Below are positions 44,346 to 55,735 of a stretch of 64,000 bases of DNA, piece after piece. Numbering within the stretch: the first letter of the stretch is position 1; each line of letters begins with the position of its first letter. The notes beneath the pieces were generated by a model. It had not been told where the DNA came from and did not search any database. It was given only the letters and a program-made list of their open reading frames with translations. This DNA is from Glossina fuscipes (Eukaryota; Arthropoda; Insecta; Diptera; Glossinidae), in NCBI RefSeq assembly GCF_014805625.2, contig NW_023998415.1:20648393-20712392 (forward strand). Reading direction: 5' to 3'. The position numbers and the translations under genes are program-made.

Positions 44346-46754
44346 TTTATTATTTTTTTTTTGTTTTTTCTTGTTTTTTTGCGTGCTTCTTTCCCCAGTA
44401 GACAAATTTGTTTGTAACATGTAATATAAAATCTGAAAAAGTAACACTTTAACTATAGCACCATTGTAGCGGGGTGAGGTGCGGTTGTGCGCGTATTTTG
44501 TGTGCTGCGTTGTACTGCGACACCTGTTCACCTTAAAATTCTGACATTTTATGATCCTGACAGAACAACAAATTGTTAACACGTACAAGTGCGTTTATTC
44601 AAGCAATAATCATATTTTTTTATTTCCGAATATAAATGTGTGTAGTTCTCCAAGGAGATCTGGTTGAAATGTGCGAGTAATGTTAACATACAGTAAATAA
44701 ATAAAAAGTGTATTACATAATCTAATTTAAAAAGTATTCAACCCATGGCTGCTTGCTTAAAATAATTTACTTAAGATAGTAACCCCTTCGAAAATCAGTT
44801 CAAACTATATTTTATTTGGATCTTTTGAAACGCGAAGATAACTGCCTTCTAAATTGTAACAATTTTACGCAAATGTTACCTAAGTTTTATCATTCAAGGC
44901 AGACAATCGAATTATTGCCGCGAAATATTGTCGTCGAACACTCTTGAGATTGGGCGACGGAAATTTGAAAAAAAATATTTCTATAAAGTTTCGAGATAAA
45001 TTAAGCTGTCCATTCTCAACTACATAGGGACCGAAATTTAAGTTTATCGCGGTCACAAGATTAGTGTTGCAGCCAATGATACAAAAAGTAGATTAATAAG
45101 CTGCTCAAAACTGAAGTGCACCCATGCCTCTATACAGCTAGCTAGCAAGGAGAGACGCAACACCAAAAACTAAATACTTATCAATAAACAATGTAAAACG
45201 ATTTTCGGGGGGGAGACCTTATTGGCTACAAAAAACAAAGTCTATTTATTCTATAAGCATAGCATAATTTAAGAAACAAAAAAGAGGATTTGCTCTGAAC
45301 CGTTAAGTCTCTCGAAACGTTACTTAAGCATAGCGATTGAAGATTATTGGTGATTCGTTAAAGCTATTGCTCTATTTTAATAAAGTTCAAGTGCACGTGC
45401 AAGTGTTGTAAATGAACGTTACAGACGAGCAACCTTTTTTTACTGTATATGAGCTCATGTTATGAGTATCTATTTTCCTTATTTTTTACAAAACACAAAT
45501 TTATTTTGGCTTATTTGACGTTCAAAAAAAAAATATCTTATATAAACAGAAGAATGTTAAGTCACGGTAGGACGATCTAAACTTTTCGATCAAAATCCAA
45601 TTTCTTTCTTTCTATCAACTTATTGCTCCAGCTTGCAGCAAATGCGTTCTTTTTATGTAAAATGCTGCCGACTTCAACTCTTCATTCTTTTGTTAAGAGA
45701 GTTCTCTTTGTCTTAATGAAGTGCGGTTGCCCGCTCAATTGTTAACAAGGATTATTTCTAAATCAGCTGAAAACGCACGAGGGGGATTACCGTAAAGGAG
45801 ACAAGAAATGATTAAATAGTTTTCGAGAAAAATAAGAAATTCTCTTCTTTTTTTTTTTTTTTTTTTTTTAACCACGTCTCGTATAATAAAGACTCAAGGG
45901 CAGTAGGCGAAAAAGTCCCGAATATCCCGGCATAAAAATAATTTAGGCAAATTAAAAGATTCTGTTGTGCATGTGGTGTGTTTGAGTGGGCATCAGAAGA
46001 CGCTGGCTGCCATCGATTCCGGTCTCTATTGTAAAAAATGATATCATATGTGAATCAAAAGAATCCATACTTGACCATACTTACGAAAGCTAATACGTAT
46101 AGCATATCTCTCAAAAAAGGTTGCAACACAATATGTTTGATGCGATAGAGAAGTTGCCACATCTTACGCCCATAGCTTTACATATAATTGAATTAAGTAT
46201 GTATAGATAGATAGTCTTATGGGTCTTATGGGTTCTAATATGCTTCTCGATTGAAACACGGACGCGTCAACGTCATTTAATTTTACTCTACTAACAACAA
46301 TATTACAAACTGTTTGAAGCTGTGAGAACTATATGATTAACGCGTTGCATAAATGATGTGATGCAAGGCCTCAACACATTCAAGCCAAACTATTGTGTAT
46401 AAATTTGACATTTTATCGATAGGGAAGACTTGCTTGCTACCAAAGATCAATACTTTTATGTACTTATTATTAATAATTTATCATATAATATGTTTAAAAA
46501 TGTTTTCTCGTTTCTTTTTTCCTTCATTATTGAAAACGTGAATTCGCGTACGATCAATAAAGGTCAATATGTGTGTGCGTATTATTCGAAAAGTCCAAAT
46601 AACTTGAAGGTGTATTTAACTATTAATTCCTTTTTTTTACGTCGAATTATGATTCAGGGATAAAACGATAAATAAATGCGTTAATAAAATCGCCAACGTA
46701 TTTAACGTAAAAAATAAATATTGAAATTACAATTTTATATATATACAATTAAAA

Positions 46755-46920
46755 CGGCGAATGTAGCGTGTTACGTCATTTACGTAATAAAAAATTATTT
46801 ACTCGTCGCGCAGAGAGGGGAAAACACAAGTTGAGGGTAGCGGAGAATGGTTCAAATGGCTCAACCAATATGCTAAATAAGCATTTGCTGGCGTTAATTA
46901 AAGGCCTTCAAGTCAACAAA
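46755..46920. promoter_or_regulatory. candidate regulatory patch with CRE and D-box-like sites
   Basis: TTACGTCA (46771-46778) fits a CREB/ATF half-palindromic site. It is followed at once by TTACGTAA (46780-46787), the PAR-bZIP/vrille-Pdp1 type D-box. Nearby are CAAATGGCTCAACCAATATGC, TAAGCATTTGCTGG and TTAATTAAAGG. Such tight packing of different recognisable sites in otherwise plain DNA suggests an enhancer, but no conservation test is possible here. Confidence 0.28.
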
Positions 46921-47455
46921 ATGACATGACAGTCGGTCGTATTCCGTGTATTTACTGATTGGTATCTCTCTCCCTTGCGGTCATATATGTAATTGCCGGT
47001 TACGAAGTTAACAACACAAACAATTATATATGTACTGTCAGTGTGTATCCTACTCGTTAACAACTCAGTGCAAATAGTTGTCATTAATAATTATTTAGAA
47101 ACAATTTCATATCTATTTTTTTTTTTTTTTTTCTTCTCAATACCATTGGAACAGATTATTAGCAATGCATTGAATATGACATATAAAAAGCTGATGAGGA
47201 AGACATTTCGGATAATTTCCGTATGTCCATAATACCTACGCCGTAGTACGATCGCCATGAACCCTTTCAGATTTCACAAATGGCTTTACCGGCCGAAGAT
47301 TTCTTTAGAAAAGACTCAATGTAAATTCTTAATCAAGGTGTAGAGGAAAGTCCTTGTAATGATATCTATGTATATCTCTTCATTTGCCGGTTAGTTATTA
47401 TGATAACGGCTTGAAAAATGCACTCCATTGCACACTTATTCTTACAGCTCTTCGA

Positions 47456-47735
47456 GGAGTTTTCAAAAAAAGGCCTTGTGTGGGACGCGCTCAAGAGATG
47501 GTGGATTTTCAATAGGGTGCGGCCTTGAACCGTAACATGTCGATTTAGCAATTTCAGCAAGATATTTCGAAAATTTCAAGCTGTACGTTGAGCTTTTGAG
47601 CACAAGTGCACAAGACGGTGAAGACTGGCGAACAGATGGGCGGACGGACAAATTTGGTCCACGGGTGACGTCCAAACAATTGCCCACTATTATTTACCAA
47701 ATCGTAATTTCGGTTTATTCCTATAATTTGACGAA
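47456..47735 (+). mobile_element. HINE-B-like tail with (GGAC)n block
   Basis: AGCAAGATATTTCGAAAATT, TCAAGCTGTACGTTGAGCTT, then GCGAACAGATGGGCGGACGG and ACAAATTTGGTCC at 47628-47662. The 'AAATTTC...AGCTTGCAC...GGACGGACAG' plan recalls fly HINE-type repeats. Confidence 0.5.
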
Positions 47736-47935
47736 TGGTTTGTACCCCATCTGTCCGTCTGTCCCTGTGTCTTGGTGTGTATCCTACAGGTTTAAATTTT
47801 CGAGATATTTTTGATGAATTTCATACGGTCGTATTGAAAATGAAGTGAATCAAACCACTCGCCATCTAAGGTACTGCGATAGGTTTTGCGATAGGACATT
47901 TTATGAAAAATAATTGTAATTTTAACTCAAACAAA
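47736..47935 (+). mobile_element. HINE-B-like head with (GTCY)n block
   Basis: ACCCCATCTGTCCGTCTGTC at 47745, then a body ending GACATTTTATGAAAAATAAT and TGTAATTTTAACTC, as at 10505-10530. It faces the previous piece, so two elements abut with their GGAC and GTCY blocks about 100 bp apart. A poly-A-rich run follows (47930-47950). Confidence 0.5.
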
Positions 47936-49833
47936 AAAAAAAAAAAAAAAACAAAAGAAAGAAAAAACAAGCGAAGAAAGCCGTACTTTAACAAACTAAA
48001 GGAACATGATAAGCTTGGGTCGCGACTCGAAACACCATTCTTTTATTCATTCCATCCGATATATGAATGTGCGCACGCAAACTAAACCTATCTTAATGTT
48101 CAAGTTTGACATCTTCAATAAGGATCATCTTGGTATGTGTTTCCGACTTTTTTCCATATAAAGATTCTCATGAAAACTGAAGGTTCACTTTTCGTCATTT
48201 TTGATTGGAAACATCCGTGTCGGATATGTAGCGATCGGCTTTGGCAATCGATTATATGTGCGTTCTGATGTACGAGCGACACACGGAGTAAATAGATTTT
48301 CGCTGCATTTATAATCAATTGTTGTTTCCTAACTAGTGCTGGATTTTGTAAGATGTCGTCGCAAACCCTGCACACAATTTTGTTTCTCGTTACAATTTTT
48401 TAAATGTAATGATAAATGAAGTAAAATACTACCTGGAATTGTGAAATTTCCATCTCGTAAAAGTTCAGAGAATATACTTTATGTTAAGCTCAAGTTAATT
48501 CCTTTAATAGATTTAATTCAATTTGAAATCTCATCATAAATGTTTTAATAAAATTGTTTACTTATTTATTTGTAATCCCTTTGAAATGTTAAATTAAAAT
48601 ACAAACCCCTTGAAGCAATTCTTTGTTCTTTGTGTTCGTATATAGAATAAAAAAAAAAAAATAAATAAATAAATAAAATGAAATCATATTTAACCCTTTT
48701 ATTGCTGCTTCTTCATTTTTATATAACATTTGATTGATGTTAAGTGGCGCTTAACTTAATATTAATCGCATATATATAAAGAAATATTTGATGGTCAGTT
48801 GATTTCTATATAAATTCGTATACATATTCGTATATTCATATATATACAAATTTCAATGTTTATTTACATAAGTATGTATATATGACTTGCTGCCTTATCT
48901 ACATCGGTGATAATCTTTAAAGCTTGAATGCTTTATTTACTCAAGTTGAAACTTGAAGGATAAGAATATTTCGGTCAATGATTTAACAGATGTACATATA
49001 TATGTATATAATTTATGTAAACGCACAAGTATACGTTTGCGAAAAATTCAAGTCTTTAAAGAAAGGGTTGTAATCCATATTCACGTGCGTACGGTGAATG
49101 GTGGTTAATTCAAATTATAGTTAAAGGCTTCGTTAGTTCATTTTAGAGAATAATTATGCAAGGCTTAACTGCTTAAAGGAAAGCATCTTCTTAAGAAAGC
49201 CCTTTTGTACTCTTTATTTAAATGCTTGAATAATGTAGAGTATTAACAAAAGCGGCGCTTATTCTATCATCGTCGTCATCGGCAATCGTGGGCGGAAATA
49301 TACATTTCATAATTAAATTAAATGAAAATTCTTGAAATTAATCTCGATTCTACTGTGCGACTTTATTTATTTATTTATAAACTTTTTCTCTTTTTTTTTT
49401 TATTATAATTGCATTTCAGTTTTTTTTTTTTGTTTTTTTTTTTACCAGGAAACTCATCTGTTATACAATTATTTTTAACAGAAAAATAAACCGCAAAATT
49501 CTTTCTTTTTTTTTGTTTGTTTTTTTTTTTTTTCTTCGAAATAAAGTCAACTGACTTATATTAGAGTCATGCGGAGAAAGCAAAGGCAAAAGAATACAAA
49601 GACAAAAAAAAAAAAAATAGGAAAAAAATTAAAACAAAACTTGGCTTATTCTTCAGCAAAATCAATTCTGTAAAAGTTTCTCTTTTGAGACGTAATACAA
49701 TCGGATTGAAAAGAGATAGAGAATTGAAAAGAGAGAAAAAGGAAGAATTGAATTGCTTCTCAAGGAATTGCAAACGTTTAATGGCGGGAAGCAGCAACCA
49801 TAAAATACATTTTCAGTTGATTAAATTAGAGAG

Positions 49834-49835
<2 letters not shown>
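47936..49835. other. A+T-rich DNA, no gene seen
   Basis: 48100-48380 is mixed sequence with a possible link to 52150-52240 (GAAAACTGAAGGTTCACTTTTCG against CATGAAGGTTCAGTTTTCG). T-runs at 49390-49440 and 49505-49535. A/AAAT-run at 48648-48680. No convincing frames. Confidence 0.45.

Positions 49836-49883
<48 letters not shown>
49836..49883. repeat. (TA)24 microsatellite
   Basis: Longest perfect TA run in the window. The Ile-Tyr frames over it are artefacts. Confidence 0.96.
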
Positions 49884-49885
<2 letters not shown>

Positions 49886-49953
49886 TATACAAAAATATAT
49901 ATCGAACTTTAAGTTGCATACGTATGAAAAAGAAAAGTATCGACAGCACAAAT

Positions 49954-49955
<2 letters not shown>

Positions 49956-50000
<45 letters not shown>
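49956..50000. repeat. (CA)22 microsatellite
   Basis: Long perfect CA run starting about 70 bp after the (TA)24 tract, then TACATACACATG. The Thr-His and Val-Cys frames are artefacts. Confidence 0.96.
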
Positions 50001-50004
<4 letters not shown>

Positions 50005-50298
50005 TACACATGAAACACATAAAAACGCTCATACCTAAACGAATACGTGTTTATATGAAAAAATCCTTAAGGTGCTCAACTTACATAACAATGACATTTT
50101 GTAAAGATTTTTCAAAAAATACATATATATATAAAATACATATATATATATACATATATGTATTGACGAGGAAAATTGAAAAAAATAAAGCAAAAAAATG
50201 TGGGTGACATGGGCGACAAGCTTGCGTTCAACTTACGTTTTGTTGCAATTGCAGGTATTGCCATGTGTACACACATACATACACACACACGTACACGC

Positions 50299-50324
50299 AT
50301 ATATATATATATATATATATATAT
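50299..50324. repeat. (TA)13 microsatellite with CA flank
   Basis: ACACACACGTACACGCATAT leads into a perfect TA run and then TGTGTATG. Confidence 0.93.
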
Positions 50325-51849
50325 TGTGTATGTCAATTGATAGTATTTTTTAAGCCACTACCAAAATAATGAACAGCAACAATAATAACAAGGACAACGA
50401 CAATAACAAAATAATACTATGTTTTGTTGAATACATTCCCGGTTGCTATCATTCTCTTCAGCCTTTACATTTGCGGCATTGCTTGGTGAATTGCAACCTC
50501 TCAGATTAATAGGAAAAACTGCACAAAAGTATAGAATTTACACAAATACACACATGCTCACGTCGATGAAAGGAAGTGGTTGAAGTCTGTGTGTGTGTGT
50601 CTGTATGTATGCGTGTGTGCGCACATCAACACGGCAAAAATAGTGAATCGTAGGTGGTACTGATACAGGGCAGCGTCTCGTCCACCGCTTTAATGTAAAA
50701 CAAATAACACATGCAAACGCGATAGCAAGGGACAGTGAAGGACAAATGGACATTCTCACTTATTTGTTCGTAATATGTTGCGATCGACTGAATAGCAATG
50801 AACCGAAACTAAATAATACGTTACGTAATTTCTGTCTTAGTTATATCCGCGTTTCACATCCAGTTTCTATCGTGATAGGTTACCGGGTTACCCAAAGTGA
50901 GAAGACCAAGCAGAGAACACCGCACACTGTTTAGGTTCACGACCAGCGGATTCTTAAAAAAGCGCAACAGAATAGTAGTGAGTCTTAACAATTGAGGCGA
51001 TGTGGATAAGTTGTTCCCCAATATATTCCGGGCGTTATGATTTGGTTTGAGACGAGACATGGCTTAAAAAATCATCTACTTGTGTGCACTGCAATTCTTT
51101 AGTGTTTAGGAAGATATTGAGGGAAAATTGCAACTAATTTTCCCAAAATAATATTTAAAGGCAGTCGCGCGGGAAAGTGTGGTCTAAGAGCATGGCGAAT
51201 TTCATCAGTATTTATAAACACTCTTACCTTTAGCTTGTGTGCATAACAAAGAAGAATAAACAAAAGAACCCTTCCTGCAACACATACAATACAATGTGTG
51301 TACATAGCATATAAAAGCCCAGAGTTACATGTAAAAAATTGATTCGAGTTCCATAAAAATCGAAAATAACTGATTCTGATCTGGAAAATTATTTTTAAAA
51401 TGCTTTGAAACTAAAAATTTAGTTCAACAGGAATATTTGTTTGTTTGTATATGCATATATATATATATATATTTATTTTTTTCTTTAGGAATGAGGCAAT
51501 AATTTACTTGAACGCCTTCATCGTGGTTAATTGTCATAAATAATGCTATCAACTCGTTTATAGGTTTTCATTAGTATTTATATCTCGAAAACTGAAGGAG
51601 AGAAAAACATTGAAAATAAATTAGAATAACATAAGCGAGGACCGTTAGGATCTACACTACTTCGCCTAGTGCAGTTATTCTCTCGTCTTGGTAATGACGC
51701 CCTAAAAATAACACATTATTTTCATGCAAAGGCATACTTCCCATGAAGACGAGCACGTTGGAGAGCGCGCAACATATCACATGGCGGGATTCAAATTTAG
51801 AAAACTTAATTTCCTTCGTAAAAATTTCATCATTTTTCAGTTTTAGACT
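50325..51849. other. mixed A+T-rich DNA, no gene established
   Basis: GTGTGTGTGTGTCTGTATG at 50589. At 50854-51305 two adjacent minus-strand frames (68 codons each) have a fairly protein-like composition but no motif and no start or splice support. A (TA)n lies at 51452-51471. 51640-51790 is GC-richer (GACGAGCACGTTGGAGAGCG) without recognised features. Confidence 0.4.
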
Positions 51850-52060
51850 TTCCCTCTATATGAGAGCTTGCTGTTCATGATGCCATGCATATATACGTTA
51901 GGGTCTAAAAAAACAACCCATGTAATCAAAATACCCTACTGTTCACTTTTTTATTAAACTGCGGAGTAATTTTCATTTTCCGAAGGACTTACTGTTCGCG
52001 AGAAATCTTATGTGAAGTGGGGTCCCACATATTTCAAATTTCATGAATAAATTTTCATCA
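51850..52060 (-). mobile_element. HINE-B-related repeat piece
   Basis: CCCTCTATATGAGAGCTTGC, TGTTCATGATGCCATGCATA, GGGTCTAAAAAAACAACCCA and ATACCCTACTGTTCAC align with 35640-35735. The rest drifts out of recognisable match after about 51960. Confidence 0.5.
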
Positions 52061-52734
52061 TAACAGGTTAACAATTATATATGTATAGCATATAAGTGTT
52101 CACATTAGAAAATCGACCTACGTGCTCCAAACTCGATAAGGTTGATTTCTTGATTACATCACTCTTATGAATCAATTTTCGCCATGAAATATTAAAAATG
52201 ATACCCTTCTGCCGCATGAAGGTTCAGTTTTCGTGACAACTATTATATGACAAAATGGAATGTCGAAATAGTCAACGATTTTTTTTCAAGAGAAGGCAAT
52301 GATGCTGATGAAAGTCTCCACATTGCCTGTACATTGCCTATAAAAATAAAATATTTGTCTTTTCTGTTATATTAAGTTATTCCTTTTAAATTTTTCCAAT
52401 CAGTTTATCAAAAATATTTGAACTGATTGTACATGCGACGTTGTTACTAATCTTTGGTTTATTAACTTTAATAAAAAGAAATTATTTGCTACATACTACG
52501 TTGGATATTATGAGAAATTTTACTGATCTTTGAAGATATGTTGAAGAAGCTTCTTGTTCTTATTGGCAAGTAATTAATTAGTTTTTGCTGTTATTGTTCG
52601 GGTGCTTTTGTTTGGTTTCTTTAGGCCTGCACTGTTTTACTTTCTTTTTCTTATAAAATTTTGGAAGTAATTAAGAACAATAAGCATTTAAACATTTGTA
52701 CTAAAGAGTTTGGAAACTACGCTCATTCTTTTTC
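52061..52734. other. A+T-rich DNA, no gene seen
   Basis: No repeat end or frame of interest; it leads into the CT/TA microsatellites. Confidence 0.45.
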
Positions 52735-52812
52735 ACTCTCTCTCTCTCTCTCTCTCTCTCTATTTCTATCTCTACCACTGTCTTTCTTTTCCCCATTTTC
52801 TTTCCATCTTTA

Positions 52813-52850
<38 letters not shown>
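52735..52850. repeat. (CT)13, pyrimidine-rich link, and (TA)17
   Basis: Perfect CT run at 52735-52761, a C/T-rich bridge, then a perfect TA run at 52817-52850. Ser/Leu- and Ile/Tyr-rich frames here are artefacts. Confidence 0.94.
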
Positions 52851-52852
<2 letters not shown>

Positions 52853-52980
52853 GATAAAATACATATGTGTTTGAAATATCCTTGTTGTTCAGCCAAAACT
52901 TATAACTTGACATAACTGCTATAACATAAACACGAATGACAACATTGAACCACTTGAAGCATAACATGTTTTATCTATCT

Positions 52981-53043
52981 GCTGTTGTTATTGTTATTTT
53001 CTTGTTGCTGTTCTTGTTCTTGTTGTTGTTATTGTTATTGTTT
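52981..53043. repeat. imperfect (GTT)n repeat
   Basis: GCTGTTGTTATTGTTATTTT and CTTGTTGTTGTTATTGTTAT. It gives the poly-Asn run of a minus-strand frame that is not a gene. Confidence 0.88.
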
Positions 53044-53236
53044 ATAATATTCCTGCAGTGAAACAACGTAGAATAACCCATCAGAGCACAAATAGGAGCA
53101 CGAGAAGCACTAGAACTATGCTGCGATATAGATGGCGGATGTTTAAATAGCGTTGACAACATACGCAGATACGCACACATGCATTGAAAATAGTGTTGTA
53201 AGAGTGAGAGGCAGAAATAGATAGAGTATGAACGAG

Positions 53237-53262
53237 TGGGAGGGAGAGGGGGGTGGATGGAG
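53237..53262 (+). other. G-rich stretch, possible quadruplex
   Basis: GTGGGAGGGAGAGGGGGGTG gives three clear G3+ tracts, the last six G long, followed by GG pairs. Marginal for a four-tract quadruplex. Confidence 0.5.
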
Positions 53263-53565
53263 GATAAGCATACCAAAGGCGATTCTCATGTTAATTGTCT
53301 ACCATAATTATGTTGAAGTGAGTGTGTGGGCAACTTATACACAAAACTACTCGACTGCAGTTATATTAACAATTAAACATATGTAGAGCCGTCGTGCATG
53401 TGTGTGAATGACTGTTTTTATACATGTATGTGTATGTGTGTACGATTATATATATGTAAGAATTCTGTTTGTTTGCTTGTTTATTTACTAAGCATAACTA
53501 TGGACAAACTATTAAACTATTGTTTAAATAAAGATAATGATGTTTAACACCCTTATAACCTACAC

Positions 53566-53614
53566 AAATATATATATACACATATATGTGTGTACAGACG
53601 TACACACACACACA

Positions 53615-53640
<26 letters not shown>
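53566..53640. repeat. TA/CA compound microsatellite with hairpin
   Basis: TATATATATACACATATATG, then TGTGTGTAC (53587-53595), loop AGAC, GTACACACA (53600-53608), then CACAATATATATATATAT to 53638. Confidence 0.92.
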
Positions 53641-53646
<6 letters not shown>

Positions 53647-53863
53647 TTATAATTGCAGAAAGAGTCGGAATATTAAAAACAAACTTCGGTGTACAAGTAT
53701 TCAGCAGAAACACGCTTCTATAAACATAGTGCATACGATTGTAAATGGTCTGCTTTTCTAAATAACAGAATATTTTCCATTTTGAGATACAGTGCAATAG
53801 ATTTTCCTATGTGTCCTTTTGTTCGGGCTTTAATTTTATGCTTATCTTACTAAAATTCAAATT

Positions 53864-53865
<2 letters not shown>

Positions 53866-53897
<32 letters not shown>
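53866..53897. repeat. (CA)16 microsatellite
   Basis: Perfect CA run followed by GGCATGCACATACGTA and (TA)8. Confidence 0.95.
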
Positions 53898-53899
<2 letters not shown>

Positions 53900-54954
53900 C
53901 ATGCACATACGTATATATATATATATGTATTAGCTTTTATTACGGTAGTTGTGTAACATAATTTTTTGTTTATATATTTTATGTGCTTTAGTATCTTAAA
54001 CTTATCTGTTGGATAAGTTTTCACCTTTTTCCTTCTCTCTCTTTTTCTTTCTCTTTCATTCTTCGATTTTCTGCAGCAAACTGTTCAATAAACGATTTTT
54101 ATTGTATAAACATTCAAAATGCATTTAATGCATACACTAATGCAAATACACACTCATCCACCTATATCTCGACACACACTTATTTATAAATGCCAACAAT
54201 ATTTAACATGTTTTGTTTCTAATCATATGTTTACTCTAATGTTCTTCAATATATGCCCATATATATATATATATATGTGTATGTTTGTTCATATACAAAT
54301 ATTTTGAGGGTAGCTTATGCTTATCGTTGTTGTAAATGTTCATGTCGAAAAACCTATCTATCTGCCTGCCAGTTTGTCTGTCTTCTCTGTCCGTCCATGC
54401 ATCTGTCTTCTCTGTTTGTTTATTTGCGAAATATTCTTCATGAATGTACGAAAATTTATGTACATTTGCCTATAAAATAACATCAACAACAAAAACCAAA
54501 ACAATATATATATATATATACATATATGTAGAAGCAAACATACATACGTACATATGGTATACGCTGACATACAATTTCTCATTTACATTTACATCGGCAA
54601 AGGTCTTTGTGCATGGCCATCGGAGATAAATATATTTCAGTTTTCAGTTAATATTGCATTGTTTTGTTGTTCAAAACCGTTAATAAATTAATTGTTTGCT
54701 TTAGGTTGTGTCGGATAGCCTAGAGAATGTGAAGAATCACCTTTTTACTCTTCGTCTGCTTCTTTTCACCACTCCGCTCGCTACCGCCATTCTCTCACGC
54801 ACTCCTCCCACAATGCCACGTTACAGCTATTGGTGTTACTTTGTTTAATTTCTAATTTTATGTATATACTAATATCAACAGCGTGTATACATAGATACAT
54901 AGGTAGGATTATACCTTGATTTCATCGAGTTTATAAAATTTATACCTTGTTTTC

Positions 54955-54958
<4 letters not shown>
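53898..54958. other. A+T-rich DNA with short microsatellites, no gene seen
   Basis: TA runs at about 54260-54277 and 54503-54520; TGTCTGTCTTCTCTGTCC-type C/T sequence at 54375-54420. 54760-54835 is GC-richer (CGCTCGCTACCGCC) with no recognised feature. Confidence 0.45.

Positions 54959-55001
<43 letters not shown>
54959..55001. repeat. (TC)21 microsatellite
   Basis: Longest CT/GA run in the window, followed by a further 70 bp of C/T-rich sequence. Possible GAGA-factor target in principle. Confidence 0.96.
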
Positions 55002-55003
<2 letters not shown>

Positions 55004-55604
55004 TTCTCTTTCTATCTGACCCTCTTTCTTTCTGGCTGTGTTTCCCTTTCTTTCGGTTTTTTCTTTGTTTCGTTATACAATCGCTCGATTATTATTCGTT
55101 GTCGTTTTAACTAAAATTTGATGTAAGAGATTTGATAACGAAGAAGGTGAAGAATTTTATATAATATTCGGGTTAATGGAATTTAGAGAATTTAATTTGT
55201 AATAAATTTTCATGTCATCAATACAAAGTAATTGGGATTCTTTAAGAATTTGTACCGTCACGAAATGCGCCGTATACAACAGTCCCTATAAAGTGTTTAC
55301 ATAAAAGCTTTTTACGATCAGGGTGAATAAGAAAGGCCTTGCAGCCATGATTTTCTAAATATGTACGTTGAAAACTTGATTATGTGGCCTAAAAAACAAG
55401 ACTGATCTTGAGTTTCGCTTGAGTTCAGCTTGAAAATTACATGAAAACAGGTCGACGAAACATTTTAACTTTAGCACGTTTTCCTTTCTTTCTTTTTTTT
55501 TTTTTTTTTGCCCTTTATTTATGAGAAATCATACAAGAGATGCTGCCTACGACAACGATCGGAGAGGATTGAGAACGACGGAAACGGATAGAGAGTGACA
55601 TTTT
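55002..55604. other. no gene seen
   Basis: Pyrimidine-rich at the start, T17 at 55493-55509, and a purine patch GGAAACGGATAGAGAG at 55580 leading into repeat C. Confidence 0.4.
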
Positions 55605-55735
55605 ATAAGTGCGGTATGCCTTTATCGGCTGGCCGCTCAAACAGCTGCAGTCAAGTACAATCAAACCGTGCTAAGATTTGAATCCGCAAACTTTGACTTG
55701 GTATCGCTCCTTCCTACTTAAGAATTGTTGAGTTT
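55605..55735 (+). repeat. dispersed repeat C, copy 2
   Basis: GCGGTATGCCTTTATCGGCT...TAAGATTTGAATCCGCAAAC TTTGACTTGGTATCGCTCC TTCCTACTTA matches 32707-32830 along its length with many substitutions. GATTTGAATCC fits the pol III B box better than copy 1 does. Copy 1 and copy 2 have the same orientation. Confidence 0.55.

Larger units (their letters stand above)
43926..47455. other. A+T-rich DNA, one regulatory-looking patch, no gene seen
   Basis: (ATTT)n at 44305-44345, T-runs at 45849-45869 and 47116-47132. 44467-44525 is GC-richer (GGGGTGAGGTGCGG and on) but unrecognised. The CRE/D-box patch at 46.8 kb is listed separately. Frames under 85 codons, none convincing. Confidence 0.5.

Noticed and set aside
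50854..51305. Two adjacent minus frames as one coding region
   Set aside because: Protein-like composition is only moderate; no motif, splice or start support, and chance is sufficient.
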